Assembly: GCA_947498445.1 (NCBI GenBank)
Contig: CANMLK010000008.1
Coordinates: 1-40,784 of the forward strand
Reading direction: 5' to 3'
DNA: 40,784 nucleotides
From: Beijerinckiaceae bacterium
GTDB lineage: Bacteria; Pseudomonadota; Alphaproteobacteria; Rhizobiales; Beijerinckiaceae
Below, in pieces: positions 8,200 through 15,763 of this stretch. The stretch's first letter is position 1. Every line of letters begins with the position of its first letter. The position numbers were made by a program, and so were the translations under genes. Below the pieces are notes generated by a model, which had not been told where the DNA came from, made no database searches, and was given only the letters and a program-made list of their open reading frames with translations.

Positions 8200-8397
8200 T
8201 TTTCGGTTCCCTTGTTTTTGCTTTGATATGGCCTCGGCGATCAGACTCCTAAACTCCGCGTCATAAGGCAAGCCGTAGTTTCCCGTACAGCTTGATTGCT
8301 GGCGGCCGACGTCACGGGACAGGTGTGGCCGCTCGGAACGTCCCGGCGCCGATCGCGTTTGCTGCGGAACATCCAGGCCCATCAACGGAGCGGTCCC

Positions 8398-8709
8398 ATG
8401 CGGCAGAAATCCAGGAGCCCCGAACACTCGGTCCAGTTGGGCACGGAATACGCCAGGTCCCTCGCGCGCAATCGTCCGCGGGGCCGCAAATACAGATCCC
8501 AATCATGGACCAGCTATTTCGATCATCCGCTGGCCCCGGTCCTTGCCTTGGGGATCATCGCGGCGGGTGCGTTGATCCTGTGGCCGCGACAGGCGAACGG
8601 GATTTGGCGCGAAGAACATGACGGCGATGTGGATTATGCCGATTATCCGCCGCAGGGGCGCATGGCGCGAAGCGGCCGCGGGCGCACGAAAAATCGCACA
8701 GCTACATAG
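8398..8709 (+). CDS. small hypothetical membrane protein
   Basis: This 103-residue open frame is not a family I recognise. It has a basic N-terminal 40 residues, one hydrophobic segment at about 44-62 (PLAPVLALGIIAAGALILW), and a polar tail rich in Asp, Arg and Gly. A possible ribosome-binding site ACGGAG precedes ATG 8398. An in-frame ATG at 8296 would add 34 residues, but codon use there looks less gene-like. It ends 29 bp before xthA on the same strand. The single membrane helix is the main reason to believe it is real. Confidence 0.5.
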   Translation: MRQKSRSPEHSVQLGTEYARSLARNRPRGRKYRSQSWTSYFDHPLAPVLALGIIAAGALILWPRQANGIWREEHDGDVDYADYPPQGRMARSGRGRTKNRTAT

Positions 8710-8738
8710 ACTAACCGCGCCGCAAGAATAGCGCGCTT

Positions 8739-9413
8739 ATGAAGATCGCCACCTTTAACGTCAAAAGCGTCGTGCGGCGTTTGCCCAATCTGGTTGCCTG
8801 GCTGAAAAGCGCCAAGCCTGATGTGGTCTGTCTGCAGGAACTGAAGGCGGACGAGACGATGCCGCCGCGCGAAGCGTTAGAGAAGGTCGGATATCGCGGC
8901 GTCTGGCGGGGCCAGAAAACGTGTAATGGCGTGCTCGTCGGCTGCCTCTATTTGCCCAACGGCAATCCACAGCCCCGCCCAAAGTTCGAATACAAGCTCG
9001 CGTGGTTCGAACGCCTCATCAAGCACGCGCGCGCATTGAAAAAATCAGGCGCGCCTGTCGTTCTTGCGGGCGACTTCAATGTCGTGCCGACCGATGCGGA
9101 GATCTATCCAACAAAGTCGTGGGATGACGACGCGCGACTCCAGCTTGAAAGCCGCGCCGCTTACAATAGGCTGCTGCGACAGGGCTGGGCGGATGGCCTG
9201 CGTGCAATTCATCCCCATGCGCCGATGTATGCGTTCTGGGACTACAAACGTCTTCGCTGGCCCCGCGATGCAGGCTTGCGGATAGATCACCTGCTTCTCA
9301 GTCCAGACCTTGCAGCCCGCCTTGTGGAGGCAGGCGTTGATCGGCATGTGCCCGGAATTGAAGGCGCCAGCGACCATGCGCCCGCATGGATTGTGCTTAA
9401 AGATTTGCGCTGA
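8739..9413 (+). CDS. xthA: exodeoxyribonuclease III, internally deleted
   Basis: The protein has 224 residues and is clearly the AP endonuclease/3'-5' exonuclease III of base-excision repair. Catalytic positions are visible: Asn7, Glu34 (LQELKA), Tyr71 (LYLPNGN), Asp112 and Asn114 (GDFNVVPTD), Asp183 (LRIDHLL) and His213 (SDHAPAW). The family is normally about 255-270 residues. Here GQKTCNGV (residues 58-65) runs straight into LVGCLYLPNGN, whereas relatives have about 38-42 residues between an NGV/YGV motif and this strand, including the RRGFPGD-type loop. The loss is in frame and joins at an NGV-like repeat (DNA 8925-8933). Residue 9, usually Asn, is Lys. The enzyme may be inactive or altered, so either a second copy exists or this is a decaying or misassembled gene. 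Confidence 0.88.
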   Translation: MKIATFNVKSVVRRLPNLVAWLKSAKPDVVCLQELKADETMPPREALEKVGYRGVWRGQKTCNGVLVGCLYLPNGNPQPRPKFEYKLAWFERLIKHARALKKSGAPVVLAGDFNVVPTDAEIYPTKSWDDDARLQLESRAAYNRLLRQGWADGLRAIHPHAPMYAFWDYKRLRWPRDAGLRIDHLLLSPDLAARLVEAGVDRHVPGIEGASDHAPAWIVLKDLR

Positions 9414-9486
9414 GATCAGCCTTCGTCTTTGCTGTCGCGGTCGCCTCTGCTAAAAGGCCTCGCAAAGAAAACACGCGAGGAAAGCC

Positions 9487-10755
9487 ATGCATCCCAACGA
9501 TCCCTCCCTGCGCTCTTTTGTGGACGTGGCCAAGGACAGCGGCTTTCCGATCCAGAATCTCCCCTACGGCGTTTTTTCCACCACAAGCGATTCACGCCCC
9601 CGCGTGGGCGTCGCCATCGGCGACTACGTACTTGATCTGGCCGCGGTGGAGGAGGCGGGCATCATCCCGCGCATGTCCGCGCAAAGCGTGTTTCGTCAGC
9701 CTTCCCTCAACGCGCTTATGGCCTCGGGCGGCTATTCGTGGTCCATCGCGCGCAAGCACATCAGCGCTATTTTGCGTCACGACAACGCAAAGCTGCGCGA
9801 TGCGAGCGCGCTTCGCAACCGCGCGCTGATCCAGCTCGACAAGGTGACGATGCACTTGCCGGTGACTGTCGCCGGTTACACGGATTTTTATTCGTCGCGC
9901 GAACATGCCACCAACGTCGGCACAATGTTTCGCGGACCCGAGAACGCGCTGAATGAGAACTGGTTGTGGATGCCCATCGGCTACAACGGCCGCGCCAGCA
10001 CGATCATCGTCAGCGGCTCGCCGGTGAAGCGCCCCAAGGGCCAGATCAAGGGCCCCGATTTTCCCAAGCCGATGTTCATGCCTTCGCGCCGTCTCGACAT
10101 TGAACTGGAGATGGCGGCTATCGTGGGCGCCAACACACCCGTTGGCTCTTCGCTCACGATCGATCAGGCGCAATATTCCATCTTCGGCTTCTCGCTGCTC
10201 AACGACTGGAGCGCGCGAGATATCCAGCAATGGGAATACGTGCCGCTGGGCCCGTTTCAGGGCAAGGCCTTCGCCACCAGCATCGGCGCGTGGGTTGTCA
10301 CCACCGAGGCGCTTGAACCCTTCCGCGTCGCAGGGCCAAAGCAGGAGCCCGCCCCACTGGATTATCTGACGCAAACGGGCGCTCATAATTATGATATTCA
10401 ACTAGAGGTCGAACTCACCCCAAAGGGCGGCAAGCCCACGTCTATCAGTCATTCCAACTTCAAGCACATGTATTGGTCCACCGCGCAGCAGATCGCCCAC
10501 CATTCATCGTCAGGCTGCGCCATGCGCATTGGCGACGTCATCGGCTCGGGCACGATTTCAGGCTCCGACAAGGGCTCTTACGGCTCTCTGCTCGAACTCA
10601 CATGGGGCGGCAAGGAGCCGATCACGCTGGCGGACGGCGCAAAACGCACCTTCCTTGAAGACGGCGACACGGTGTCGATGCGCGGCTTCTGCCAAGGCGA
10701 GGGCTATCGCATTGGCCTTGGCGAAGTGACGGGCGAGATTGTGGCGGCGGATTAA
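9487..10755 (+). CDS. fahA: fumarylacetoacetase
   Basis: The 422-residue protein is the full length of fumarylacetoacetate hydrolase, which splits fumarylacetoacetate into fumarate and acetoacetate in the last step of the homogentisate (tyrosine/phenylalanine) pathway. It aligns by eye over its whole length with animal FAH: FPIQNLPYGVFST at the N-terminus, VAGYTDFYSSREHATNVG (metal Asp and catalytic His), GYNGRAS, LDIELEMA (metal Glu pair), LLNDWSARDIQQWEYVPLGP (metal Asp, ligand residues) and GSGTISGS near the end. GAGGAAAGCC stands before its ATG. No homogentisate dioxygenase or maleylacetoacetate isomerase gene is in the window, so the pathway must be completed elsewhere. It is followed by the haem peroxidase gene, 69 bp on, which appears to have its own promoter. 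Confidence 0.96.
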   Translation: MHPNDPSLRSFVDVAKDSGFPIQNLPYGVFSTTSDSRPRVGVAIGDYVLDLAAVEEAGIIPRMSAQSVFRQPSLNALMASGGYSWSIARKHISAILRHDNAKLRDASALRNRALIQLDKVTMHLPVTVAGYTDFYSSREHATNVGTMFRGPENALNENWLWMPIGYNGRASTIIVSGSPVKRPKGQIKGPDFPKPMFMPSRRLDIELEMAAIVGANTPVGSSLTIDQAQYSIFGFSLLNDWSARDIQQWEYVPLGPFQGKAFATSIGAWVVTTEALEPFRVAGPKQEPAPLDYLTQTGAHNYDIQLEVELTPKGGKPTSISHSNFKHMYWSTAQQIAHHSSSGCAMRIGDVIGSGTISGSDKGSYGSLLELTWGGKEPITLADGAKRTFLEDGDTVSMRGFCQGEGYRIGLGEVTGEIVAAD

Positions 10756-10763
10756 ACCATAGC

Positions 10764-10791
10764 TTGGCATTGACGATTTAAGCGCTAGCAT
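10764..10791 (+). promoter_or_regulatory. possible sigma-70 promoter of the haem peroxidase gene
   Basis: TTGGCA (10764-10769), a 16 bp spacer and TAGCAT (10786-10791) resemble -35 and -10 elements. Transcription would begin near 10798, leaving a short leader to the AGGAGG site and GTG start at 10825. Confidence 0.35.
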
Positions 10792-10824
10792 GTGAGCCAG
10801 CTTGGAAGACGCCAGGAGGCTCAT

Positions 10825-12390
10825 GTGCTCAATCTCATCCCCGGCTGGTTGACAAGATTGTTGGCGGCATTGGCGAAGCGCTGGCCGGCGCTGGCCAGCT
10901 GGATAAATCATCGGATGATCAACGGCCTTGTCGAGTCTTGCCGCGCTCGACCGCACCCCTGGAGCACAGCGCACCCTTACACGAGTTGGACAGCGCTCAC
11001 AGATCAGTCATGGAGCGCGCGCCATCTCGCGCCGGTCAAACGCGAATCGCTTCCCGATCCGGCGGAAGTTCAGCAGCTCTTCGAGCGGAATGGGGACGAG
11101 CAGCAGTACTGCAAGAAGTCCACCTGTCTTTTCCCGGCATTCGCCCAGTATCTTACTGATGGTTTCATCAGAACTGTCATGCCGAGCAGGGAGGAGCCCC
11201 CAGAGCTCCGCCTGCGAAATTCTTCCAATCATCAAATCGACATGTGCCCTCTGTATGGGCGCTCGCAGATGCAGACGGATGCGCTTCGGTTGAAGTCCGG
11301 CAAGCGTGGCGAACGAGGTCGGTTACTTTCGCAGCAAATGAGCGGCGGAGAAGAATACGCTCCCTATCTGTTGTTGCCTGATGGGTCCGCTGATCCGCGC
11401 TTTGCGGGAATTCTCGATGAACCTCTTGGGATACGGGACGTGACGGATCACCGTCGAGCGCACATTTTTGCCTTCGGAGGCGATCGCACAAACGCTGTTC
11501 CTCAGGTCGCTATGCTGAACACTCTATTTTTGAGAGAGCACAACCGTCTTGCAGGGAAAATCGAACAGATCGAACCTTCATGGGACGACGAGCGCGTCTT
11601 CCAGGTCGCAAGGAATACGGTGATTGTAATCTTCCTCAAGATTGTCGTCGCGGAATATATCAATCACATCACGCCATCGCCGTTCCGTTTCATCGCCGCC
11701 CCGAAAGTTGCGTGGAAGGCGCACTGGAACCGCCCGAATTGGATTACGACGGAGTTCAGCCTTCTGTATCGATGGCATTCACTGGTTCCAGATTCGATGA
11801 AATGGAACGGGCGCGTCGTGCCAACGTCCACGACGAGCATGGACAACAGTCTTCTCACGTCCGCCGGGCTTGCCGCGGCTTTTCTGAATCACACAGACCA
11901 GCCGGCGGGCAGGTTGGGAGCATTTAATACGGCGCCATTCCTGACGCCAGTCGAGACCCGTGCAGTGATGCAGGGCAGACTGGCTGATATTGCGCCTTAT
12001 TCTGAATACCGGGAGTATGTTTCTCTTCCACGGCCTTCGGATTTCTCGGACGTTTCAACGAATTCGAAGACGCAGCGACTGCTGAAATCGTTGTATCGCA
12101 ATGTCAATTCTGTCGAGTTCTATCCCGGACTGTTTGCGGAAGACACCGTGCCGAACTCACCATTGCCGCCATTGATATTAAAATTTGTGGCGGTCGATGC
12201 GTTCTCTCAAGCGTTCACAAATCCCCTGTTTTCACCGCATGTCTTCAAGGAGGAGACATTTTCGCCGGTCGGCTGGGATGCGATCCATCGCACCTCGACG
12301 CTCGCGGACCTGGTGGAGCGCAATACGCCGACTGGTTTGCAAGGTGCGCGGCTCAGCATGACGCGAGCAGACTGGACGCCCGTTTCGTAG
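10825..12390 (+). CDS. cyclooxygenase-like haem peroxidase (animal peroxidase superfamily)
   Basis: The 521-residue protein resembles animal prostaglandin H synthase over its catalytic domain. Visible blocks are NHQIDMCPLYGRSQMQTDALR, LNTLFLREHNRLAG, LKIVVAEYINHI and FSLLYRWHSLVPDSM. The last holds the equivalents of cyclooxygenase Tyr385 (Tyr315), Trp387 (Trp317) and the proximal haem ligand His388 (His318). Near the C-terminus VDAFSQAFTNPLFSP aligns Ser461 with Ser530, the serine acetylated by aspirin. The distal-haem segment FAQYLTDGF keeps Gln108 (Gln203) but has Asp112 where animal enzymes have His207. The start GTG 10825 has AGGAGG 5 nt before it; a GTG at 10792 is the alternative. No signal peptide is clear, though residues 1-27 are amphipathic. 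It probably oxygenates a fatty acid, but the product cannot be predicted. A small cupin gene follows. Confidence 0.87.
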   Translation: MLNLIPGWLTRLLAALAKRWPALASWINHRMINGLVESCRARPHPWSTAHPYTSWTALTDQSWSARHLAPVKRESLPDPAEVQQLFERNGDEQQYCKKSTCLFPAFAQYLTDGFIRTVMPSREEPPELRLRNSSNHQIDMCPLYGRSQMQTDALRLKSGKRGERGRLLSQQMSGGEEYAPYLLLPDGSADPRFAGILDEPLGIRDVTDHRRAHIFAFGGDRTNAVPQVAMLNTLFLREHNRLAGKIEQIEPSWDDERVFQVARNTVIVIFLKIVVAEYINHITPSPFRFIAAPKVAWKAHWNRPNWITTEFSLLYRWHSLVPDSMKWNGRVVPTSTTSMDNSLLTSAGLAAAFLNHTDQPAGRLGAFNTAPFLTPVETRAVMQGRLADIAPYSEYREYVSLPRPSDFSDVSTNSKTQRLLKSLYRNVNSVEFYPGLFAEDTVPNSPLPPLILKFVAVDAFSQAFTNPLFSPHVFKEETFSPVGWDAIHRTSTLADLVERNTPTGLQGARLSMTRADWTPVS

Positions 12391-12407
12391 TTGGGTCGCC
12401 GGCTGCC

Positions 12408-12437
12408 TTGCCGCCATCCCTCCCTTCGCGCTATCAT
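12408..12437 (+). promoter_or_regulatory. possible sigma-70 promoter of the cupin gene
   Basis: TTGCCG (12408-12413), an 18 bp spacer and TATCAT (12432-12437) lie between the haem peroxidase and cupin genes. Weak match; transcription would begin near 12444. Confidence 0.28.
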
Positions 12438-12466
12438 TCGTCGAAATTCGTATGGGAGGACGACAC

Positions 12467-12994
12467 ATGGCCTACACGCTTCAGCAGTTCTGCGCCGACT
12501 CGAAAGACGCTCTCAAGTCACAGCCGCTCGACAACGCATTGAAAGCCATTGCCGCCAAACTTGGCGAGCTTCTGAACAACGAGGGCTTCGTCAAGGCGAC
12601 GTTCAGCAACGACACGCCCGCCGGCAAGCGCGAACTCTTTCACGATTCCGAACTCGATTTTTATGTGCTGGCTCATGTGCAGGACGGCGGCAAGCGCGGC
12701 ACACCGCACAGCCACGGCAATTCCTGGGCGATTTACGGCAACATCGACGGGGTCACGCAGATGACCGAATACACCCGCAAGAACCCTGAAGGCGAGGAAG
12801 CCGCGATCCTCGAAGTCGTGGACACCTATGGCGTTGGCGCAGGCCAGACGCGCGGCTATGGGCCGGGCATGATCCACTCGACAGCCCATCCTGAAAAGTG
12901 CTGGGTCATCCGCATCACCGGAACCGATCTTGACGTCCTGCCGCGCTATAAGTTCCGCAAGTTCCGCGATCAGATCATCGAAAAGGCGGCCTGA
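12467..12994 (+). CDS. cupin-fold protein (thiol-dioxygenase-like)
   Basis: The protein has 175 residues: an alpha-helical N-terminal third (about 1-60), then a beta-rich cupin. Metal-binding signatures are GTPHSHGNSWAIYG, with two histidines, and GPGMIHSTAHPEKCW, with further histidines. The pattern HxH...G followed by a late His recalls cysteine-dioxygenase-type cupins, but the family is not one I can name with certainty. ATG 12467 has GGGAGGAC before it; an ATG at 12452 overlaps that site. It follows the haem peroxidase gene by 76 bp on the same strand and ends 12 bp before the convergent hydrolase gene. No signal peptide. Confidence 0.82.
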   Translation: MAYTLQQFCADSKDALKSQPLDNALKAIAAKLGELLNNEGFVKATFSNDTPAGKRELFHDSELDFYVLAHVQDGGKRGTPHSHGNSWAIYGNIDGVTQMTEYTRKNPEGEEAAILEVVDTYGVGAGQTRGYGPGMIHSTAHPEKCWVIRITGTDLDVLPRYKFRKFRDQIIEKAA

Positions 12995-13006
12995 GCCGCC
13001 GTTTCA

Positions 13007-13813
13007 TCAGCCAAACCTGAGCGCGCCTTTGGGCGCGAGCCCGTGAGCGCTCAGGAAGCGGATCATCCCCCGGTCGAACCCGTTCGGGTCTTCGATGCAG
13101 CAGGCGTGGCCCGTGTTGGGCAGCACGAAATGCTCTGCGCCGGGCGTCAGGGAAACAGTGACCCGGCCAGCCGGCAGGGAGCCGTCGTGTTCCCCGTTGA
13201 TGACCAGCACAGGCGGCTTCATCTCGCCAAGGCGCGGCGTCATGTTGCAGGTCGCGCGGGCGCGGAAAATGTTGCCGATACAGGTCTGGTTGAGGTTCGC
13301 TGAATCCTCCACAAAAAGGCGCAGCAGCCAACCGCCCAAAGGCGTGTCGCCAAACCCCGGCGCCACGTAGCTGCGCATCAGCGTCAGCAAATAATCGCCG
13401 AGATCTTTCCCCTCGAACCCGGCAAGTATTTTCTCGACGTCGCGGGGCCCGCCGCTCGACCCTCCCACCAGAATCGCCGCCTCCACCATCTCCGGGTGAT
13501 CCAGCGCGGTGAGCATGGATATTCCCGACCCGACGCTGACGCCCGCAAAAATCGCCCGTGTGATCCCCTCGTCTGCGCAAACGCCCAGGACGTCGTTCTT
13601 CATGTCCGCGAGCGTGAACGGCGTATTCGGCTTGTCTGACAAACCATAGCCGCGCAGATCGACCGCAATAACGCGGTAAAACGCCGAAAACCGCGCCACC
13701 TGAAACATCCACAGCCGCCGGTCGAACGGGTTGGCGTGGATCAGCACCATGGGCGGCCCATCGCCGTGAACTTCGTAATGGATGCGCAGGCCGTTGCGGG
13801 TGCTGTAGGGCAT
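13007..13813 (-). CDS. alpha/beta hydrolase
   Basis: The 268-residue protein is a single-domain alpha/beta hydrolase. It has the oxyanion-hole region VLIHANPFDRRLW (HANP in place of the commoner HGxP), the block AVDLRGYGLSDKP, the nucleophile elbow GVSVGSG with its serine, an acid in INGEHDGSLP and a histidine in PNTGHACCIEDP. These make a complete Ser-Asp-His triad. The group includes esterases, lactonases and C-C hydrolases; the substrate cannot be told. ATG 13813 is preferred for its position just before the conserved start (MPYSTRNGLRIHYEV) and the purine-rich AAGGCGCC upstream. It is convergent with the cupin gene and divergent from the sulfatase-fold gene. Confidence 0.9.
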   Translation of the reverse strand: MPYSTRNGLRIHYEVHGDGPPMVLIHANPFDRRLWMFQVARFSAFYRVIAVDLRGYGLSDKPNTPFTLADMKNDVLGVCADEGITRAIFAGVSVGSGISMLTALDHPEMVEAAILVGGSSGGPRDVEKILAGFEGKDLGDYLLTLMRSYVAPGFGDTPLGGWLLRLFVEDSANLNQTCIGNIFRARATCNMTPRLGEMKPPVLVINGEHDGSLPAGRVTVSLTPGAEHFVLPNTGHACCIEDPNGFDRGMIRFLSAHGLAPKGALRFG

Positions 13814-13895
13814 GGAGGCGCCTTCTAATATTGCGCTGCAGCAAAGCTCGCGCGTGTCTCGTTTAGCATGAACCGCTTGCAAACAAGGGCTCCGC

Positions 13896-13923
13896 TTTAC
13901 GCCGTGTCACCGAACTGTATAGA
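13896..13923 (+). promoter_or_regulatory. possible promoter of the sulfatase-fold gene
   Basis: TTTACG (13896-13901), a 16 bp spacer and TATAGA (13918-13923) resemble a sigma-70 promoter; GATAAT (13922-13927) overlaps as an alternative -10. It lies in the 154 bp region between divergent genes and about 45 bp before the GTG at 13968. Confidence 0.33.
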
Positions 13924-13967
13924 TAATGTCACCAGTCTGTCATCCAGCCTGAAGCTAGGGCCTCACA

Positions 13968-15722
13968 GTGTTGCGTTCGCATGTTGCGTCTCTGCGGCAG
14001 GGGGTGGGCGCAAATGCGCCTGCGCCCGGTGTTGGCGTGCGCGCAGTCGCGCGCAAATGGGCCTTTTCGGCGACGCTTTTGCTTTGCGCGTTGGCTCTGT
14101 TCGCCATTGAAGGCGAAATCATGCCGCGCCTACTCGTGGCGGCTGTTTTCTTCGGCTCTTTCGCTGTCGTTTTCGCGCTGACCGGTCGGCGGTGGTTTTC
14201 GCTTTCGCTGGTCGTGCTGTTCAACGTCACTGTGTTCCTCTGCTCCATGCTGAAGTTCAGCATGGTCGCGATGAACCTGCACGCATACGACGCGCTGTTC
14301 TACCTGTTCAGCCTCGCGCAGTTGAACTTCTTCTGGCAAACATTTCCGCTCTACGCAGCCATCGCGATTGTGGGATTGACGGCGCTTGTTGCGTTGCTCC
14401 TCACGCTTTGGAGGCGTGAGCGGCCGGTGTCCATCGGCGGATTACGTTATGCCGCGCTTGGCGTTGCGGGCCTGGCGGTGGCCGGAGGCAGCGGCGCGGC
14501 CATCGCAGAGCGCGGCGCCACGTTCTTTGACCCCAATCGCCATGTCTTTTCGGCTTTCATCTCATCGCTCGCGGACATTCCGCAATTGCTGAGCGCGCGC
14601 GGTTATCTGCAGATCACCGCTCAGGCGAGTCTGGCGCCGATTCCCGCTGACGCCATCGTGTGCCGGCCGGATGGGACGCCGCCGGACATCGTTCTCTTTC
14701 TCGACGAGTCCGTGATGCCGTCCGGCGTCTATCCGCAGATCACGTACCCCGAAGAGGCGAAACGGTTCTTCTCCTCGTTCGATGGCCGGACTCATAAATT
14801 GCGCGTCGAAACGTTCGGCGGCGGAACTTGGCTTACCGACTTCTCAGCCCTCACGGGCCTGTCGACGTCCATGTTCGGCACCATGCGCAATTTCGCCGCG
14901 CAATTGACGACGGGACGTTTGCGCCACTCGCTGCCGCAATATCTTAAGGCCTGCGGTTACGACACGACGATCATCTATCCGTCGCTGGCGGAGTTTGCCG
15001 GTTCGGCGAAGTTTTACCGCTCCATCGGGTTTGACCGCGTGATCGATCGCGCCGTCCACAAGGCGCCGGACGAGCGCCAGCGCGATGCGTTTTACCTGAA
15101 CGAAGTGCGCAGGGTGGTGGACGCGGCGGGCGCTGGCGGACAAAAGCGCAAGCCCCAGTTCATCGTCGCTTCCAGCATGTCGCCCCATTCCCCGTGGAAT
15201 TTTCGTTTCGCGCCCGAGGCTGTAAAGCCGGGTGAAGTCACGCGCTGGAACGCAGATCCCGAGATCGATGAGTACCTCTGGCGCATCGTGCTGGCCAAGC
15301 GCGACCGCGACGCCTTTCGCGCTGACTTGAAGCGCGCCTATCCTGATCAGCCCTTCCTGTTCGTGAACTACGGCGACCATCAGCCCGCGCTCACGCGCCT
15401 GCCGCTCGCCAACGCGCAGGACATCGCCAACACAGGCGCATGGCAACTCGATCTCACGTCCAGGGCCTTCACGACGTATTACGCGATCAATGCGCAGGGC
15501 TTCACGCCGCGCATAGAAATGCCCAAGGCGTCGATCCTCGAAGTCCCGCACCTGGCGACACTCACCATTGCGGCCGCTGGCTTGCCGCTCGATCCGGTTT
15601 ACGCGCGCCGCCTTCGCTTGCTGGAGCATTGCGACGGCCTATATGCAACATGCGCAGACCGTGGAGCGCTGATGGCGTTTCAGCGTTGGCTGGTCGAAGC
15701 CGGATGGATCGCGCAGCGCTGA
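13968..15722 (+). CDS. membrane-anchored sulfatase-fold protein (LtaS/phosphoglycerol transferase-like)
   Basis: The 584-residue protein has five predicted membrane helices at about 31-48, 53-71, 76-97, 125-148 and 158-175, then a large outer domain of the sulfatase/alkaline phosphatase superfamily. Visible metal and active-site features are LFLDESVMP (Glu247), GGGTWLTDFSALTG with Thr287 as likely nucleophile, SPHSPW and YGDHQPALT. This architecture is that of lipoteichoic-acid synthase-like and phosphoglycerol/phosphoethanolamine transferases, so a role in decorating surface glycans or lipids is likely. The GTG start has only a weak TAGGG site and could be further in. It is followed by an FkbM methyltransferase 41 bp on, which fits an envelope-polymer pair. 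Confidence 0.87.
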   Translation: MLRSHVASLRQGVGANAPAPGVGVRAVARKWAFSATLLLCALALFAIEGEIMPRLLVAAVFFGSFAVVFALTGRRWFSLSLVVLFNVTVFLCSMLKFSMVAMNLHAYDALFYLFSLAQLNFFWQTFPLYAAIAIVGLTALVALLLTLWRRERPVSIGGLRYAALGVAGLAVAGGSGAAIAERGATFFDPNRHVFSAFISSLADIPQLLSARGYLQITAQASLAPIPADAIVCRPDGTPPDIVLFLDESVMPSGVYPQITYPEEAKRFFSSFDGRTHKLRVETFGGGTWLTDFSALTGLSTSMFGTMRNFAAQLTTGRLRHSLPQYLKACGYDTTIIYPSLAEFAGSAKFYRSIGFDRVIDRAVHKAPDERQRDAFYLNEVRRVVDAAGAGGQKRKPQFIVASSMSPHSPWNFRFAPEAVKPGEVTRWNADPEIDEYLWRIVLAKRDRDAFRADLKRAYPDQPFLFVNYGDHQPALTRLPLANAQDIANTGAWQLDLTSRAFTTYYAINAQGFTPRIEMPKASILEVPHLATLTIAAAGLPLDPVYARRLRLLEHCDGLYATCADRGALMAFQRWLVEAGWIAQR

Positions 15723-15763
15723 CAGACGTTGTCTGAGGCGGACGCGACAAAGGCGGAAACTCA

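Noticed and set aside
8200-8502. N-terminal extension of the Bug protein at 7183 to a start at 8502
   Set aside because: The extension has no family resemblance and would bury the signal peptide; ATG 8199 has a ribosome-binding site and starts a normal signal peptide.
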